Origin: an uncultured Prevotella sp.
GTDB taxonomy: Bacteria > Bacteroidota > Bacteroidia > Bacteroidales > Bacteroidaceae
Assembly (NCBI GenBank): GCA_934196725.1
Contig: CAKPWR010000018.1
Span: 1 to 42,811 of the forward strand
Direction: 5' to 3'
Length of the DNA: 42,811 bases
Shown here: positions 32,195-41,206 of the stretch, piece after piece
Layout: each line of letters starts with the position of its first letter
Position numbering within the stretch: position 1 is the stretch's first letter
Program-made: the position numbers and the translations under genes
Notes under the pieces: model-generated
What the model saw: the letters and a program-made list of their open reading frames with translations, nothing else
Told to the model about the DNA's origin: nothing
Databases searched by the model: none

Positions 32195-32311
32195 AACACG
32201 GACAAATTGAATTTGTCCGGATGGTTGTCCGACAGGCTTATAACAGCAAGGAAATCAACAAGTTACAAACGGCAGGACAAATTGTCCGGACAAATTCAAT
32301 TTGTCCGTGTT
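32195..32311. repeat. 27-bp perfect inverted repeat with nested GGACAAATT palindromes
   Basis: Arms 32195-32221 and 32285-32311 are exact reverse complements with a 63-bp spacer. Each arm contains its own palindrome, GGACAAATT-N-AATTTGTCC. A further near-palindrome, GGACAAATTGTCC, sits at 32275-32287. The right arm is followed by a T-run (32312-32320), so it could also terminate transcription. It lies in the 817-bp gap between the AAA ATPase and DUF3987 genes. Confidence 0.8.
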
Positions 32312-32398
32312 ATTTTTTTAAGAGAAAGGAGGAAGAAGGCAAGATAGTTTCTACATCACAACGATAAACTGACATGCAGGAAACAAAGACTTTGCTCC

Positions 32399-32486
32399 GA
32401 AGATGCTATGATTTTACATTCGAGAAACTATATTTTGCCAACTGGGAAACTATGTTTTTCCAACCAAGAAGCTATGAGTTAGGTTT
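32399..32486 (+). repeat. four degenerate 22-bp direct repeats (iteron-like)
   Basis: The core CTAT recurs at 32406, 32428, 32450 and 32472, exactly 22 bp apart. The middle two units share GAAACTATNTTTTNCCAAC; the outer two are more diverged. They lie about 80-170 bp upstream of the DUF3987 promoter. Confidence 0.6.
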
Positions 32487-32543
32487 GTTAACACATTTTT
32501 TTTCAACAGTCTGCTGAATTTGGGCCCTTATCGACAGGTGAAA

Positions 32544-32575
32544 TTTGGCGGTTACAAAAGAAAGTTGTATATTTG
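32544..32575 (+). promoter_or_regulatory. promoter of the DUF3987 gene
   Basis: TTTG at 32544-32547, a 20-bp spacer and TATATTTG at 32568-32575. A small hairpin, CCGGA/TCCGG, lies in the leader before the ATG at 32627. Confidence 0.75.
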
Positions 32576-32626
32576 CACCCGCTTACCGGATAGTCCGGCA
32601 AACTAAAAATTTAAACACTAAAAATT

Positions 32627-33925
32627 ATGGCACAATTCAATCTTCAAAATGCTGAGAATCTTTTGGCTGCTAAAGCTAGTACACAACCACTTAACGACTT
32701 TCCTGTAGATCAGCTTCCACTCGGACTCCGCGACTCGCTCTCTGGCGTAGCCGTAGAGGCTCGCGTGCCTGCCCTTTTCTCTGCCCTCCCTCTTGCCGCA
32801 GCCTATGCTGACGGTCTGAAGGCGAAGTATTGCGACGGCAGCGAGACTCCGATGGCGCTCATGTCTATCATCATCGGCGAGCAGGCTTCGGGCAAGGGCG
32901 TATGCCGTAGAATCGAGAGCATCTGGGCGAAGAAGATGGATAAGGACGATGAGATTCCTCGTGAGGATGAAGCCTGGTATCAGCAGAACAAGGGCAAGAA
33001 GGGCGTGATTGACCCTAAACCTTGCATCCGTCACATCGGTGATACCATCTCGAAGTCGGCATTGATGAGACGTCAGCTCTGTGCCGACGGCCACACCATG
33101 TACATGTTCAGCGAGGAGCTCGGTTCGATGAAGAGCGTATGGAAGGTGTTTGGCGACTACTTCCGTAAGGCGTTCGACCAGAGCGAGGTGGGCCAGGACT
33201 ACATCACTGCTACTAGCGGCGTAACCCACGCCCAGCTCAACTTCACCGGCTGCTGCACCCAGAACATCTTCCAGAAGTTCTTCACCGATGACAACATCGA
33301 GGATGGTTCTTCTTCCCGCATGATGCTCGCCAAGATGCCCGACACCTCCTTCGCACCCCTCAGCCAGCACCACGGCTACACAGAGGAGGAGCAGGCAAAC
33401 ATCCTCAAGGCGGTAAGTCTGCTGGAGCGTAGTCACGGCGTGATGGAGCTGCCCCGTATGTGCGAGGAGTTCTGCCAGTGGCTCGAGGCAAAGAGACAGC
33501 TCGCCCTGGCGAATGCCGACCGTGTGATGGATGTATATCGCCGCCGTTCTGCCGTCATCGGCTTCCGTTGTGGCGTCATCTTCCACATCCTGGAGCAGAC
33601 CGGAGAGGAGACTGATGCCTGCATCCGTTTTGCCAAGGCTGTGGCCGACTACGTGCTCGCCATGCAGATGGAGATGTTTGGCTTGCGTCTCGACAAGCAG
33701 CAGCAGGACAACGAGGCTATCCCAGTCTATAAATCTCGTAACACCCTGCTCTTCGCCCAGCTCCCTGAGCAGTTCACCCTCTTCGATGCCAGCCGTGAGC
33801 GTGGCGACGGAGCCAGCCGTGAAACCATCCGTAAGATGATAAGCCGCTGGACCAAGCGTGGTCTCTGCAAGAAGCTGAAAGGTGGCGACACCGAGATCTG
33901 GCAGAAGCTTACCCTCTCAGCATAA
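32627..33925 (+). CDS. DUF3987 domain protein (P-loop, VirE-C-terminal/primase-helicase-like)
   Basis: The 432-residue product has a Walker A-like GEQASGKG at 84-91. YMFSEELGS probably carries the Walker B acidic residues. I match it to DUF3987, the P-loop part that in Bacteroidales mobile elements usually follows VirE_N or primase domains; here no such N-terminal domain is present. The C-terminal 60 residues (ETIRKMISRWTKRGLCKKL) look like a winged helix. No relaxase, integrase or tra gene is near. Codon choice is strongly biased to C-ending and CGT/CTC codons, as in highly expressed genes. Upstream lie iteron-like and inverted repeats, so a replication or mobile-element origin is suspected. 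Confidence 0.72.
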   Translation: MAQFNLQNAENLLAAKASTQPLNDFPVDQLPLGLRDSLSGVAVEARVPALFSALPLAAAYADGLKAKYCDGSETPMALMSIIIGEQASGKGVCRRIESIWAKKMDKDDEIPREDEAWYQQNKGKKGVIDPKPCIRHIGDTISKSALMRRQLCADGHTMYMFSEELGSMKSVWKVFGDYFRKAFDQSEVGQDYITATSGVTHAQLNFTGCCTQNIFQKFFTDDNIEDGSSSRMMLAKMPDTSFAPLSQHHGYTEEEQANILKAVSLLERSHGVMELPRMCEEFCQWLEAKRQLALANADRVMDVYRRRSAVIGFRCGVIFHILEQTGEETDACIRFAKAVADYVLAMQMEMFGLRLDKQQQDNEAIPVYKSRNTLLFAQLPEQFTLFDASRERGDGASRETIRKMISRWTKRGLCKKLKGGDTEIWQKLTLSA

Positions 33926-33943
33926 AGCCTCTTGAATCTCCTA

Positions 33944-33998
33944 AAACAGTTAATCCCCCATCACGCAGCCAAAGCGTGGTGGGGGATTACTGTTTTTT
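33944..33998. terminator. bidirectional terminator between DUF3987 and LtaS-like genes
   Basis: A stem of over 20 bp pairs 33944-33966 with 33974-33996 with few mismatches around CCCCCATCACGC/GCGTGGTGGGGG. A T-run follows on the plus strand, and it abuts the stop of the minus-strand gene. Confidence 0.85.
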
Positions 33999-35937
33999 AT
34001 TGCTGATGTCGCTCGATATATTCAGCTGCCTGGATATTCGAGAACACATAGTTCTTCAAATCCTGGAACTTAGACTCCTGCTTGGTTTCCTTCAGATTGC
34101 CATTCGGCAACACATCATAGCAGAAACTGCGGTTCATCGACGGATTATAGATGTAGCAACGCTGATGATCTCTTGCCACAATCTGGTTATCTGCCGAATA
34201 GAATACCATCGGACGCTGCTGCTTCAGCAGATTCACGCCGAAGCCCTCGTACTCATAATTCAGATTCATCAGACCGAAAAGCGTAGGCATCACATCCACC
34301 TGCATGCCCAAGCCCGCATACTGCTGCTGCGGAACACCAGGACCGAAGATGATGAGCGGAATGTGGTTGTAAGACTGAGGCAACTCGCCCTCGCTCTTAC
34401 CCACCAGCTTGCCATGGTCTGCCTGAATCACGAATATCGTGTTCTTATACCAAGGCTCCCGGCTTGCCTTCTTCAGGAAATCGCCTATCGCCCAGTCGGC
34501 ATACTCCACAATCTGTGTTTCCTTCTCCTTGGTCTTCGGCTTGAAGAAATCAGGAATGATATATGGCGGATGATTGCTCACGGTGAGGATGGTAGCCATG
34601 AAAGGCTTGCCCGTCTTCGCCTTCTGGTTGATGGTATTGAGGGCGTAGCCCATCTCGAAATGGTCGCTCACACCAAAACTGTTCACCACCTCGCTCTTAG
34701 GATAGTTCTCCTGAGAGAAGATGTCATCGTAGCCATTGGTCTGGAAGAAAGCCTTCATGTTGTCATACTGTGCCTCGTGGGTCATGAAGAACATGTTCTC
34801 GTAGCCATACTTCTTCAACACCGTGGCGATACCCTTGCGGCGTGGAGTTACCGTTCCCTTCATCAGGTTTCGGAACATGAGAGCAGGGAAGCTGTAGAGC
34901 GTAGCCGTCATGCCATGGTTGGTATGGATGCCGGCACTATAAAAGTGGGTGAACGCCAGGGAATGATGATAGAGCGAATCGAGCGTTGGGGTGAGCGGCT
35001 GCTGATTGCCGAATGTTCCCAACAGGTTTGCCGACATCGACTCCATCAGTATCACCACCACGTTAGGATGATTCTTCTTCATCATCAGGGAATCGTTCAC
35101 CACCTCACGCTTCAGAATATTCGTGCTATCCACCTTTCCCGTGATACCCAGCCACTGGCGGGTATTCGTAATAGCCTCAGCGTATGGCATGAGATGCAAC
35201 TCCTTGTTCTCCTTGCGCATATCGTCGAGCGCAGAAGTAAGGAGATTGAATGCAGGATTGATGCCAAGCTGGTTGAGGAAGGAATCCTCGCAATAGTAAG
35301 CCTGGCTCACCTTGATAGGGTTATAGCCCATTCTGCCACGGATGCCGAAAAGGCAGGCGCCTACCAGAGCCAGGGAAATGAGGAAACGTGCTCCCACCAG
35401 CACCAGGTGCATATTGTCTTTAGGCAACAGAAAGAGCCCCTCGAAGTAGCGGCGCAGACGGATAAGTGCATAGATGAACGCTCCCGTGAACACGAAATAG
35501 AGAGCGATATAGAGCCAATAGGAAGACTCCTGCAAGAGCATGCCCGATGTGGTAGCTACATAGCCGAACCACCCGAAGATGCTGGAATTGATGTTCTTGA
35601 AGAAATACTGGAAATAAGGGGTATTGGCTGCCGAAGGCATGAAGGCGATGGCAAACCATACCGCATACCAGATGTTGATGCCACGCAGCAAACGGCGATG
35701 ACACCACCCCAGGCTGGCTGCTATCAGGAGCACAGCCACAGGCAATACCGAAATATAACAAGCAATGACATTGTCAAACCATACACCCTTGACAAACGCC
35801 ATCACCCTACTCGCCTCTGCATCCACTATCATGCCATGCAGGGCGATGAATTCCACCAATCTGAACAGAGTCATCACCAGCAATGCCAATACATGCACCG
35901 AAAGGAGATAACCCAAAGCCTTAAAATATCGTTTCAT
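33997..35937 (-). CDS. LTA synthase-like sulfatase-fold phosphotransferase
   Basis: Inner-membrane enzyme of 646 residues. Five hydrophobic helices lie in the first 200 residues, then an alkaline-phosphatase/sulfatase-fold domain facing the periplasm. Metal and catalytic residues include E299 in ILMESMSAN, T339 in SAGIHTNHG as the likely nucleophile, and QADHG. LtaS-type enzymes transfer phosphoglycerol from phosphatidylglycerol; relatives transfer phosphoethanolamine to lipid A or glycans. In this Gram-negative setting, decoration of LPS or periplasmic glycan is more likely than lipoteichoic acid synthesis. It is divergent from the ArnT-like gene. Confidence 0.87.
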   Translation of the reverse strand: MKRYFKALGYLLSVHVLALLVMTLFRLVEFIALHGMIVDAEASRVMAFVKGVWFDNVIACYISVLPVAVLLIAASLGWCHRRLLRGINIWYAVWFAIAFMPSAANTPYFQYFFKNINSSIFGWFGYVATTSGMLLQESSYWLYIALYFVFTGAFIYALIRLRRYFEGLFLLPKDNMHLVLVGARFLISLALVGACLFGIRGRMGYNPIKVSQAYYCEDSFLNQLGINPAFNLLTSALDDMRKENKELHLMPYAEAITNTRQWLGITGKVDSTNILKREVVNDSLMMKKNHPNVVVILMESMSANLLGTFGNQQPLTPTLDSLYHHSLAFTHFYSAGIHTNHGMTATLYSFPALMFRNLMKGTVTPRRKGIATVLKKYGYENMFFMTHEAQYDNMKAFFQTNGYDDIFSQENYPKSEVVNSFGVSDHFEMGYALNTINQKAKTGKPFMATILTVSNHPPYIIPDFFKPKTKEKETQIVEYADWAIGDFLKKASREPWYKNTIFVIQADHGKLVGKSEGELPQSYNHIPLIIFGPGVPQQQYAGLGMQVDVMPTLFGLMNLNYEYEGFGVNLLKQQRPMVFYSADNQIVARDHQRCYIYNPSMNRSFCYDVLPNGNLKETKQESKFQDLKNYVFSNIQAAEYIERHQQ

Positions 35938-35963
35938 CTTTATTCTACTTTAGAAATCGGGTG

Positions 35964-35971
35964 CAAAGTTA
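35964..35971 (-). promoter_or_regulatory. -7 box of the LtaS-like gene
   Basis: TAACTTTG on the minus strand, 26 bp upstream of the ATG at 35937. Confidence 0.55.
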
Positions 35972-36036
35972 ATAATTATATCCCAATAAAAGCAAAATTT
36001 CCCACCTTATTCTGTCTATAAACAAATAATTATATG

Positions 36037-36044
36037 TAACTTTG
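36037..36044 (+). promoter_or_regulatory. -7 box of the ArnT-like gene
   Basis: TAACTTTG, 34 bp before the ATG at 36079. Confidence 0.55.
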
Positions 36045-36078
36045 CAGCCAAAATAACATTATAAGACTTCGATAAGAC

Positions 36079-37782
36079 ATGAACATCAAGTACAACAAAG
36101 CCCTGTGGCTTATCACTATTCTAGCCATCGTGATGCTGATTCCATTCCTCGGACTCACCGATTTCAACACCAAGGGAGAACCTCGCGAAGCTGTGGTTGC
36201 CTACACCATGCTGGAACATGGCAACTGGATATTGCCCATCAACAATGGTGGCGACATCCCTTACAAACCACCATTCTTCCACTGGTGCATCGCTTTCTTC
36301 AGCCTTTTCATCGGACACGTAAACGAGTTCACTTCCCGTCTGCCATCCGCAGTATCGCTGGTATTGATGACCATCGGTGGCTTCGTGTTCTATGCCAAGC
36401 GCAAGGAAACCCAAATCAGTTTCATCGCAGCCATCCTCACGCTCACCGCTTTCGAAGTGCACCGTGCGGGAATCAACTGCCGCGTGGATATGGTGAACAC
36501 CGCCTTCATGGTGGGAGCCATGTATCTGCTCTATCGCTGGTGGGAGAAGGGAAAGCACCAGCTGCCTTGGCTTGCCATCCTCTGTATGAGCGGTGCCACG
36601 CTGACCAAGGGTCCTGTGGGCATCATCCTGCCTTGCTTCGTGATGGGCGTGTTCATGCTTACCCAGCGGGAAAACTTCTGGGGCATCGTATGGCGCATGG
36701 CTTTAACCGCCCTGCTCTCGCTCATCATCCCATTCTGCTGGTACTATGCAGCCTATCTGCAAGGTGGCGACGAGTTTCTGCGACTGGTAAAGGAAGAGAA
36801 CATCGACCGATTCATGGGCAAGATGGCATACGAATCGCACGAGAACCCAGCATGGTATAACCTGCTCACTCTCATCACGGGCTGGTTGCCTTACACCTTA
36901 TTATTATTGTTCTCGCTCTTCATCCTGCCATGGAAGAAGTTCTCGAAGACCCGGTTCCTGGAGAATGCGAAGAAGGCTACTCCGCTGCAGGTGTTCACCT
37001 GGCTCGCCTTCCTCCTGGTGCTCTTCTTCTACTGCATCCCAAAGAGCAAGCGCAGCGTCTATCTGCTGCCATGCTATCCGTTCATGGCTTATCTCATCGC
37101 AGAATACATCGTGTGGATGATGAAGGAGAAGATGGGAGCCTTGAAGGTATATGCCGGCGTGATTGCCTCGCTGGCAGTTATCCTTGTGATTGCTACGCTT
37201 GTTATACGAACAGGCTGCATACCAGATACCATTTTCCATGGCAAACATGCTGCCGACAACATCGCCATGCTCCATGCAATAGGGGATTCTCATAGTTTCC
37301 TATTCAACGTATGCCAAATGTTTCTTATAATAGGGGCTTATCATATATTCAAGGCACTCAAGAAAAAAGAGACAAGCCAAATTTTGAAATATACATTGGT
37401 GATGATTATCGCAATTTTCATTACACTCGACTCCACCCTGCAGCCTGCCGTGCTCAACACGAAGGCAGACAAGCATCTGGCGCCGGTTATCGAAAAGAAG
37501 TTTGATACCAGCAAGCTCTACTCTTATATGTCAGTAGATATGCTGCACTTCTTCAGCCTCAACTTCTATCTGGGCGATAAGATTCAGCAGTTTGACAAGG
37601 TATTGCCACAAGACGGCGTGCTGATGATTCCGGAGGAAGACATGCCAGACTTCAAGGAGAAATTCGGCAAGGACTATACCTTCCAAAAGGTTTGGGAAGT
37701 AAAGAGACTCGTAGAATGGCGCCATCCGGTAGGCTTCTATCAGTTTGTAAAGACAAGTGCCAATATCGCACAGAAGAAATAA
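36079..37782 (+). CDS. ArnT-like GT-C glycosyltransferase (GT39/GT83 type)
   Basis: Polytopic inner-membrane protein of 567 residues with about 11-12 helices. The first periplasmic loop has GLTDFNTKGEPREAVVA, containing the acidic residues that act catalytically in ArnT/PMT enzymes, then the family-typical PYKPPFFHW. It should move a sugar from a polyprenyl-phosphate carrier to an envelope acceptor such as lipid A or LPS core. A polyprenyl-phosphate-sugar synthase-like GT2 lies just downstream on the other strand, which would supply the donor. The soluble C-terminal part is about 150 residues, also as in ArnT. Confidence 0.85.
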   Translation: MNIKYNKALWLITILAIVMLIPFLGLTDFNTKGEPREAVVAYTMLEHGNWILPINNGGDIPYKPPFFHWCIAFFSLFIGHVNEFTSRLPSAVSLVLMTIGGFVFYAKRKETQISFIAAILTLTAFEVHRAGINCRVDMVNTAFMVGAMYLLYRWWEKGKHQLPWLAILCMSGATLTKGPVGIILPCFVMGVFMLTQRENFWGIVWRMALTALLSLIIPFCWYYAAYLQGGDEFLRLVKEENIDRFMGKMAYESHENPAWYNLLTLITGWLPYTLLLLFSLFILPWKKFSKTRFLENAKKATPLQVFTWLAFLLVLFFYCIPKSKRSVYLLPCYPFMAYLIAEYIVWMMKEKMGALKVYAGVIASLAVILVIATLVIRTGCIPDTIFHGKHAADNIAMLHAIGDSHSFLFNVCQMFLIIGAYHIFKALKKKETSQILKYTLVMIIAIFITLDSTLQPAVLNTKADKHLAPVIEKKFDTSKLYSYMSVDMLHFFSLNFYLGDKIQQFDKVLPQDGVLMIPEEDMPDFKEKFGKDYTFQKVWEVKRLVEWRHPVGFYQFVKTSANIAQKK

Positions 37783-37797
37783 ACAATAATCAGATAC

Positions 37798-37837
37798 AAA
37801 AAATAGCATCGGGATTCATCAACCCGATGCTATTTTT
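37798..37837. terminator. bidirectional terminator
   Basis: AAAATAGCATCGGG pairs with CCCGATGCTATTTTT around a 9-nt loop, with A and T tracts on the two sides. It separates two convergent genes. Confidence 0.85.
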
Positions 37838-37883
37838 GTATCTGTCAAATTTATAGTCTTCTCATTTACTTTCTTCGATAAGA

Positions 37884-38813
37884 TTATACTCTTTCTTCAA
37901 TAAAGTATCGAGGGCGGCGCTTCACCTCGGTATAAATCTTGCCGATATATACGCCCGTGATGCCCACACCCGTGGTGATGATGCCACCGATAAACCACAT
38001 GGAGACGAGCAGGGAAGTCCAGCCCTGAATGGTCTTGCCCTGGAAATGTTCCATCAAGGCAAAGATGATCATGACAACTGCCACCAAGGTCATCGCCAAA
38101 CCTAAGAAAGTGATAAACTTCAATGGTGCCACGGAGAAAGAAGTGATGCCGTCAATACTGAAACTCAACATCTTGGTAAGCGGATACTTGCTCTCGCCTG
38201 CCTCACGAGCCTTGCGGTCGTAATAGACGAATCCCTCACGGAAACCCAACTGTCGGACGATGGCCCTGAGGAAGAGGTTGCGCTCAGGATATTGCATCAA
38301 TGCCTTGAGGGTACGGTTGGTCATCATTCGGAAGTCAGCATGATTCTGCACCGTATCCTTGTCCACACTCTGCATCAACTTATAGAAGGCAAGAGCTGTG
38401 AATCGCTTGAAGAACGTATCGGTTTTACGTTCCTTTCTTACACCATAGATTATATCCTTTCCTTCCTGTACCTGACGCACCATATCCACAATCACATTCT
38501 CGTCGTCCTGCAGGTCGGCATCGATACTAACCATTGCATCGCAATGATCTATTGCAGCCTCCATACCAGCCCAAAGGGCATTCTGGTGTCCACGATTATG
38601 GGATAACTTGATGCCGTGTACATAATGATGTTGCTTGGCAGCATCCGAAATCATCTGCCAGGTACTGTCACGGCTACCGTCGTCGACAAGGAGCAACTCC
38701 GTGTCGGCGTCTGTCTTTACTTTTATTGTCTGTATAAGATTGCCGAGCACCTCTAAGGTCTTAGGCAACACGGCTTCCTCGTTATAACAAGGAATCACTA
38801 TTAATATCTTCAT
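37884..38813 (-). CDS. glycosyltransferase family 2, polyprenyl-phosphate sugar synthase-like
   Basis: The 309-residue product begins MKILIVIPCYNEEAVLP; nine extra codons upstream are less likely. It has LLVDDGSRD and DADLQDD motifs, the latter typical of GtrB/ArnC/DPM1-like enzymes, and two C-terminal membrane helices (FITFLGLAMTLVAVVMIIFA and a following one). Such enzymes load a sugar onto undecaprenyl phosphate at the cytosolic face. It pairs functionally with the ArnT-like transferase next door, although the two genes are convergent. Confidence 0.87.
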   Translation of the reverse strand: MKILIVIPCYNEEAVLPKTLEVLGNLIQTIKVKTDADTELLLVDDGSRDSTWQMISDAAKQHHYVHGIKLSHNRGHQNALWAGMEAAIDHCDAMVSIDADLQDDENVIVDMVRQVQEGKDIIYGVRKERKTDTFFKRFTALAFYKLMQSVDKDTVQNHADFRMMTNRTLKALMQYPERNLFLRAIVRQLGFREGFVYYDRKAREAGESKYPLTKMLSFSIDGITSFSVAPLKFITFLGLAMTLVAVVMIIFALMEHFQGKTIQGWTSLLVSMWFIGGIITTGVGITGVYIGKIYTEVKRRPRYFIEERV

Positions 38814-38967
38814 CACTTCTCTTGTTTTCTTCGTTAGCACAGATATTTTTTATTTTGCAAAAATACCCCGATTTTCTTACATACACAAATAAAACGCCAG
38901 TTTTTTCATTATCTTGCATCATATTACCCAAAAAGAATGAAAAGAAAAGCAGGGATGAACAGGATTC

Positions 38968-41046
38968 TCACCATTTCCACTTCACCTGTACCTCCAGATC
39001 CATCTGACGCGAACCCGCTATTTCCTGCTTTCCGGAAGAGATATGATTGCGGTCAAAATAATCGGTTGTACCCAACTTGGCTATCACCAGCAGATGTTCG
39101 TTAATCTCCGAACGAGCTACCAGGGCATAACGTATGCCCTCACCATAAAAACTTCCGAAACTCATCTGATAAAGCAATCCCGGCTCATAGACATAGATAC
39201 GGCTGCTGTAATCCTGCGTATGGAAATAGCCGAAACTACCCGATAACCTCAACCATCGCCAACTGGTTCCAAGATTCTCATTCAGCATATAACCCCGGCT
39301 AATGGTACCTTTCTCATTCTCCATCAGGCTAGCCTGTTTATTCTCAGAGAATTCAACACTTGTCTTGGCAAACCATCTTGCATTCTTAAGATTGGCGAAA
39401 AGACGTAAGCGTTCGGTAGTTGTACCCGCCTTATCCTTATAACGGATTCTGCCACCTAACGCCAAACCTCTGGAAGCCTGATAGATGATGCTTACCAGAT
39501 TATCCCAGCTTTGGGTACTCCTCTTGGTCTGATACTTAGGCCAGACAAAATAGGCAAAATCACTATAGGCGGTAATGCTCCAACGATTGGCAGGAGTCCA
39601 GGTAAAACCCAGATAGGCTCCGTTTTCATCCTGTACAGCACTCCCCTCGGAAAAGCTGTTGCTGAAGAGCGAATAATATCGGGCAGAATAGAAGCGCTGC
39701 AATGCCATCAACAGAAAATGATCAGTAAATTGATAAGAGATGGTATTCAATGTAGCAATGGCACCACAATCGCCCGTAGCCGTCTCACCGGCAATATTCC
39801 AACGGTGCGAGATATAGCCATAGTCTATACTGGCATTCCAGAATTGGTCGCCTACCGGAGAAAAACGCTTATAGAGCTGAGAAGTATTAGGGGTAAGCGG
39901 AAGAGAAAAGGAGGTATAGAATGCCGTAGCTCCTGCATGCCAACCTGCGTGATGATAATTGATGTTACCTCCCACCAAGGTATTGGAAGCAACATCCTGC
40001 TTTGCTATCTCGGAGGAAGTACGATGCAGACCGGTCTTCAATATCGTCTTGATGCCACCCTTGGCAGACAGAGTGGCATCTATCTTGCGATAAGATACAA
40101 AACCCGTTATATCAAGTCCTTTCATCAAGGAATAGGTTGCGGCCGCTCCCTGCAGATAATTGGCAGAAGAACGGGAAGAATGTACACGGATAGTGCTCGG
40201 CATGGAACGTCCGAAGGAAGAAAGAATAGAGAGTTTGCCAAAACTGAAATCGTTATTGAGTATCAGTCCCAACCCTTCATGCAGACGGTATCTGCCAAGA
40301 GTGATATTCTTCCATCGCCCCAACTTCTTCAGCTGTATATAAAAGGAATAAAAATCATAACCCAGACTGTTCTTGCCAGAGCCAAAAGGTTCACCGGCAT
40401 CCTGGGCTCCCACGACTCCCATCTTCACATAGTCGCCATATCTAAACTGATAGCGCACGCCATGCCTGTACTTATATCCCAAGTAACCATCGGCGCCCAT
40501 CACATCGCCCTTACGTTCATAAAACGGCACTTTCAGCATCCCCATCAGCTCATGCTTGCCATACCGGGCTATAGTCTTGATGCCAGGAAAACTCTGTCGT
40601 CTGGCATCGGCAACATAAAAGAAATAATCCATCAACTGCCGCTGATACCAACTGATGCTCGGAATCAAAGCCAATTCGGCCATACTCTTCATTCCTCCAT
40701 AGCGATAAACGTATGCCTGAATGTCTTCTACCTGTGAAGCCGTGAGAAAAGGCAGCTGCTCTAATTCTTCACGCGTAGCCACATTCAAGTTCATCGGATG
40801 CTGAGCCAATTCCTCCAGGTCTTCCTCATAATCTTCCCATAACGTAGTCTCGAAGTCCTCTGTCTCAGAAAGTTCCAGAAGAAGCTGTTGCCAGGGTTGA
40901 GATGAAGGAGAGACAGAACTTGCTGGAAGCGAGTCCTTAACTACTGAAGAAGACTGAGCACAACAAAAAGAAGCATAGAAAATCTGGGAGCTGCCTATAA
41001 GAAACAGTTTCAACAAAAAGGATATTATGAAATAACAACGCTCCAT
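38968..41046 (-). CDS. secreted helix-hairpin-helix protein with predicted outer-membrane beta-barrel
   Basis: The 692-residue product has an N-terminal signal sequence (cut near residue 30, after SFCCAQ). Next is a ComEA-like HhH region at about 86-145, NLNVATREELEQLPFLTASQ followed by a second hairpin. About 500 residues of alternating aromatic/polar strands then end in MDLEVQVKWKW, a C-terminal aromatic strand typical of outer-membrane barrels. The arrangement is widespread in Bacteroidetes but I know no proven function. HhH motifs usually bind DNA, but here the motif would be periplasmic, so a structural role is equally possible. It is divergent from the DUF4294 gene. Confidence 0.8.
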   Translation of the reverse strand: MERCYFIISFLLKLFLIGSSQIFYASFCCAQSSSVVKDSLPASSVSPSSQPWQQLLLELSETEDFETTLWEDYEEDLEELAQHPMNLNVATREELEQLPFLTASQVEDIQAYVYRYGGMKSMAELALIPSISWYQRQLMDYFFYVADARRQSFPGIKTIARYGKHELMGMLKVPFYERKGDVMGADGYLGYKYRHGVRYQFRYGDYVKMGVVGAQDAGEPFGSGKNSLGYDFYSFYIQLKKLGRWKNITLGRYRLHEGLGLILNNDFSFGKLSILSSFGRSMPSTIRVHSSRSSANYLQGAAATYSLMKGLDITGFVSYRKIDATLSAKGGIKTILKTGLHRTSSEIAKQDVASNTLVGGNINYHHAGWHAGATAFYTSFSLPLTPNTSQLYKRFSPVGDQFWNASIDYGYISHRWNIAGETATGDCGAIATLNTISYQFTDHFLLMALQRFYSARYYSLFSNSFSEGSAVQDENGAYLGFTWTPANRWSITAYSDFAYFVWPKYQTKRSTQSWDNLVSIIYQASRGLALGGRIRYKDKAGTTTERLRLFANLKNARWFAKTSVEFSENKQASLMENEKGTISRGYMLNENLGTSWRWLRLSGSFGYFHTQDYSSRIYVYEPGLLYQMSFGSFYGEGIRYALVARSEINEHLLVIAKLGTTDYFDRNHISSGKQEIAGSRQMDLEVQVKWKW

Positions 41047-41074
41047 CTATAGGCAAACGATTATTAATTTTCTT

Positions 41075-41082
41075 CAAAGTTA
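41075..41082 (-). promoter_or_regulatory. -7 box of the HhH barrel gene
   Basis: TAACTTTG on the minus strand, about 28 bp upstream of the ATG at 41046. Confidence 0.5.
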
Positions 41083-41122
41083 CTATGAAATTCTGAAAAA
41101 GAGTAAGAAAATAGAAATAATC

Positions 41123-41154
41123 TTTCTCTAAATGAAAAATAAACTGTAATTTTG
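41123..41154 (+). promoter_or_regulatory. promoter of the DUF4294 gene
   Basis: TTTC at 41123-41126, a 20-bp spacer and TAATTTTG at 41147-41154. The leader contains CACCTCTTTATATATATA, the same stretch found after the cotransporter stop. Confidence 0.55.
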
Positions 41155-41206
41155 CGGCTAAATTAGAAACAACAGAGGGTTACACCTCTTTATATATATA
41201 GAAACA

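Noticed and set aside
32618..33586. 322-codon minus-strand ORF opposite the DUF3987 gene
   Set aside because: Shadow produced by strong codon bias of the real gene; composition is atypical and no domain is recognisable.
33976..36021. Long plus-strand ORF of 681 codons opposite the LtaS-like gene
   Set aside because: It mirrors the minus-strand gene, is rich in His/Ile/Arg with no domain, and the minus-strand frame has clear catalytic motifs.
39511..40737. 408-codon plus-strand ORF opposite the HhH barrel gene
   Set aside because: Antisense shadow; no start context, no domain, and it crosses a well-supported gene.
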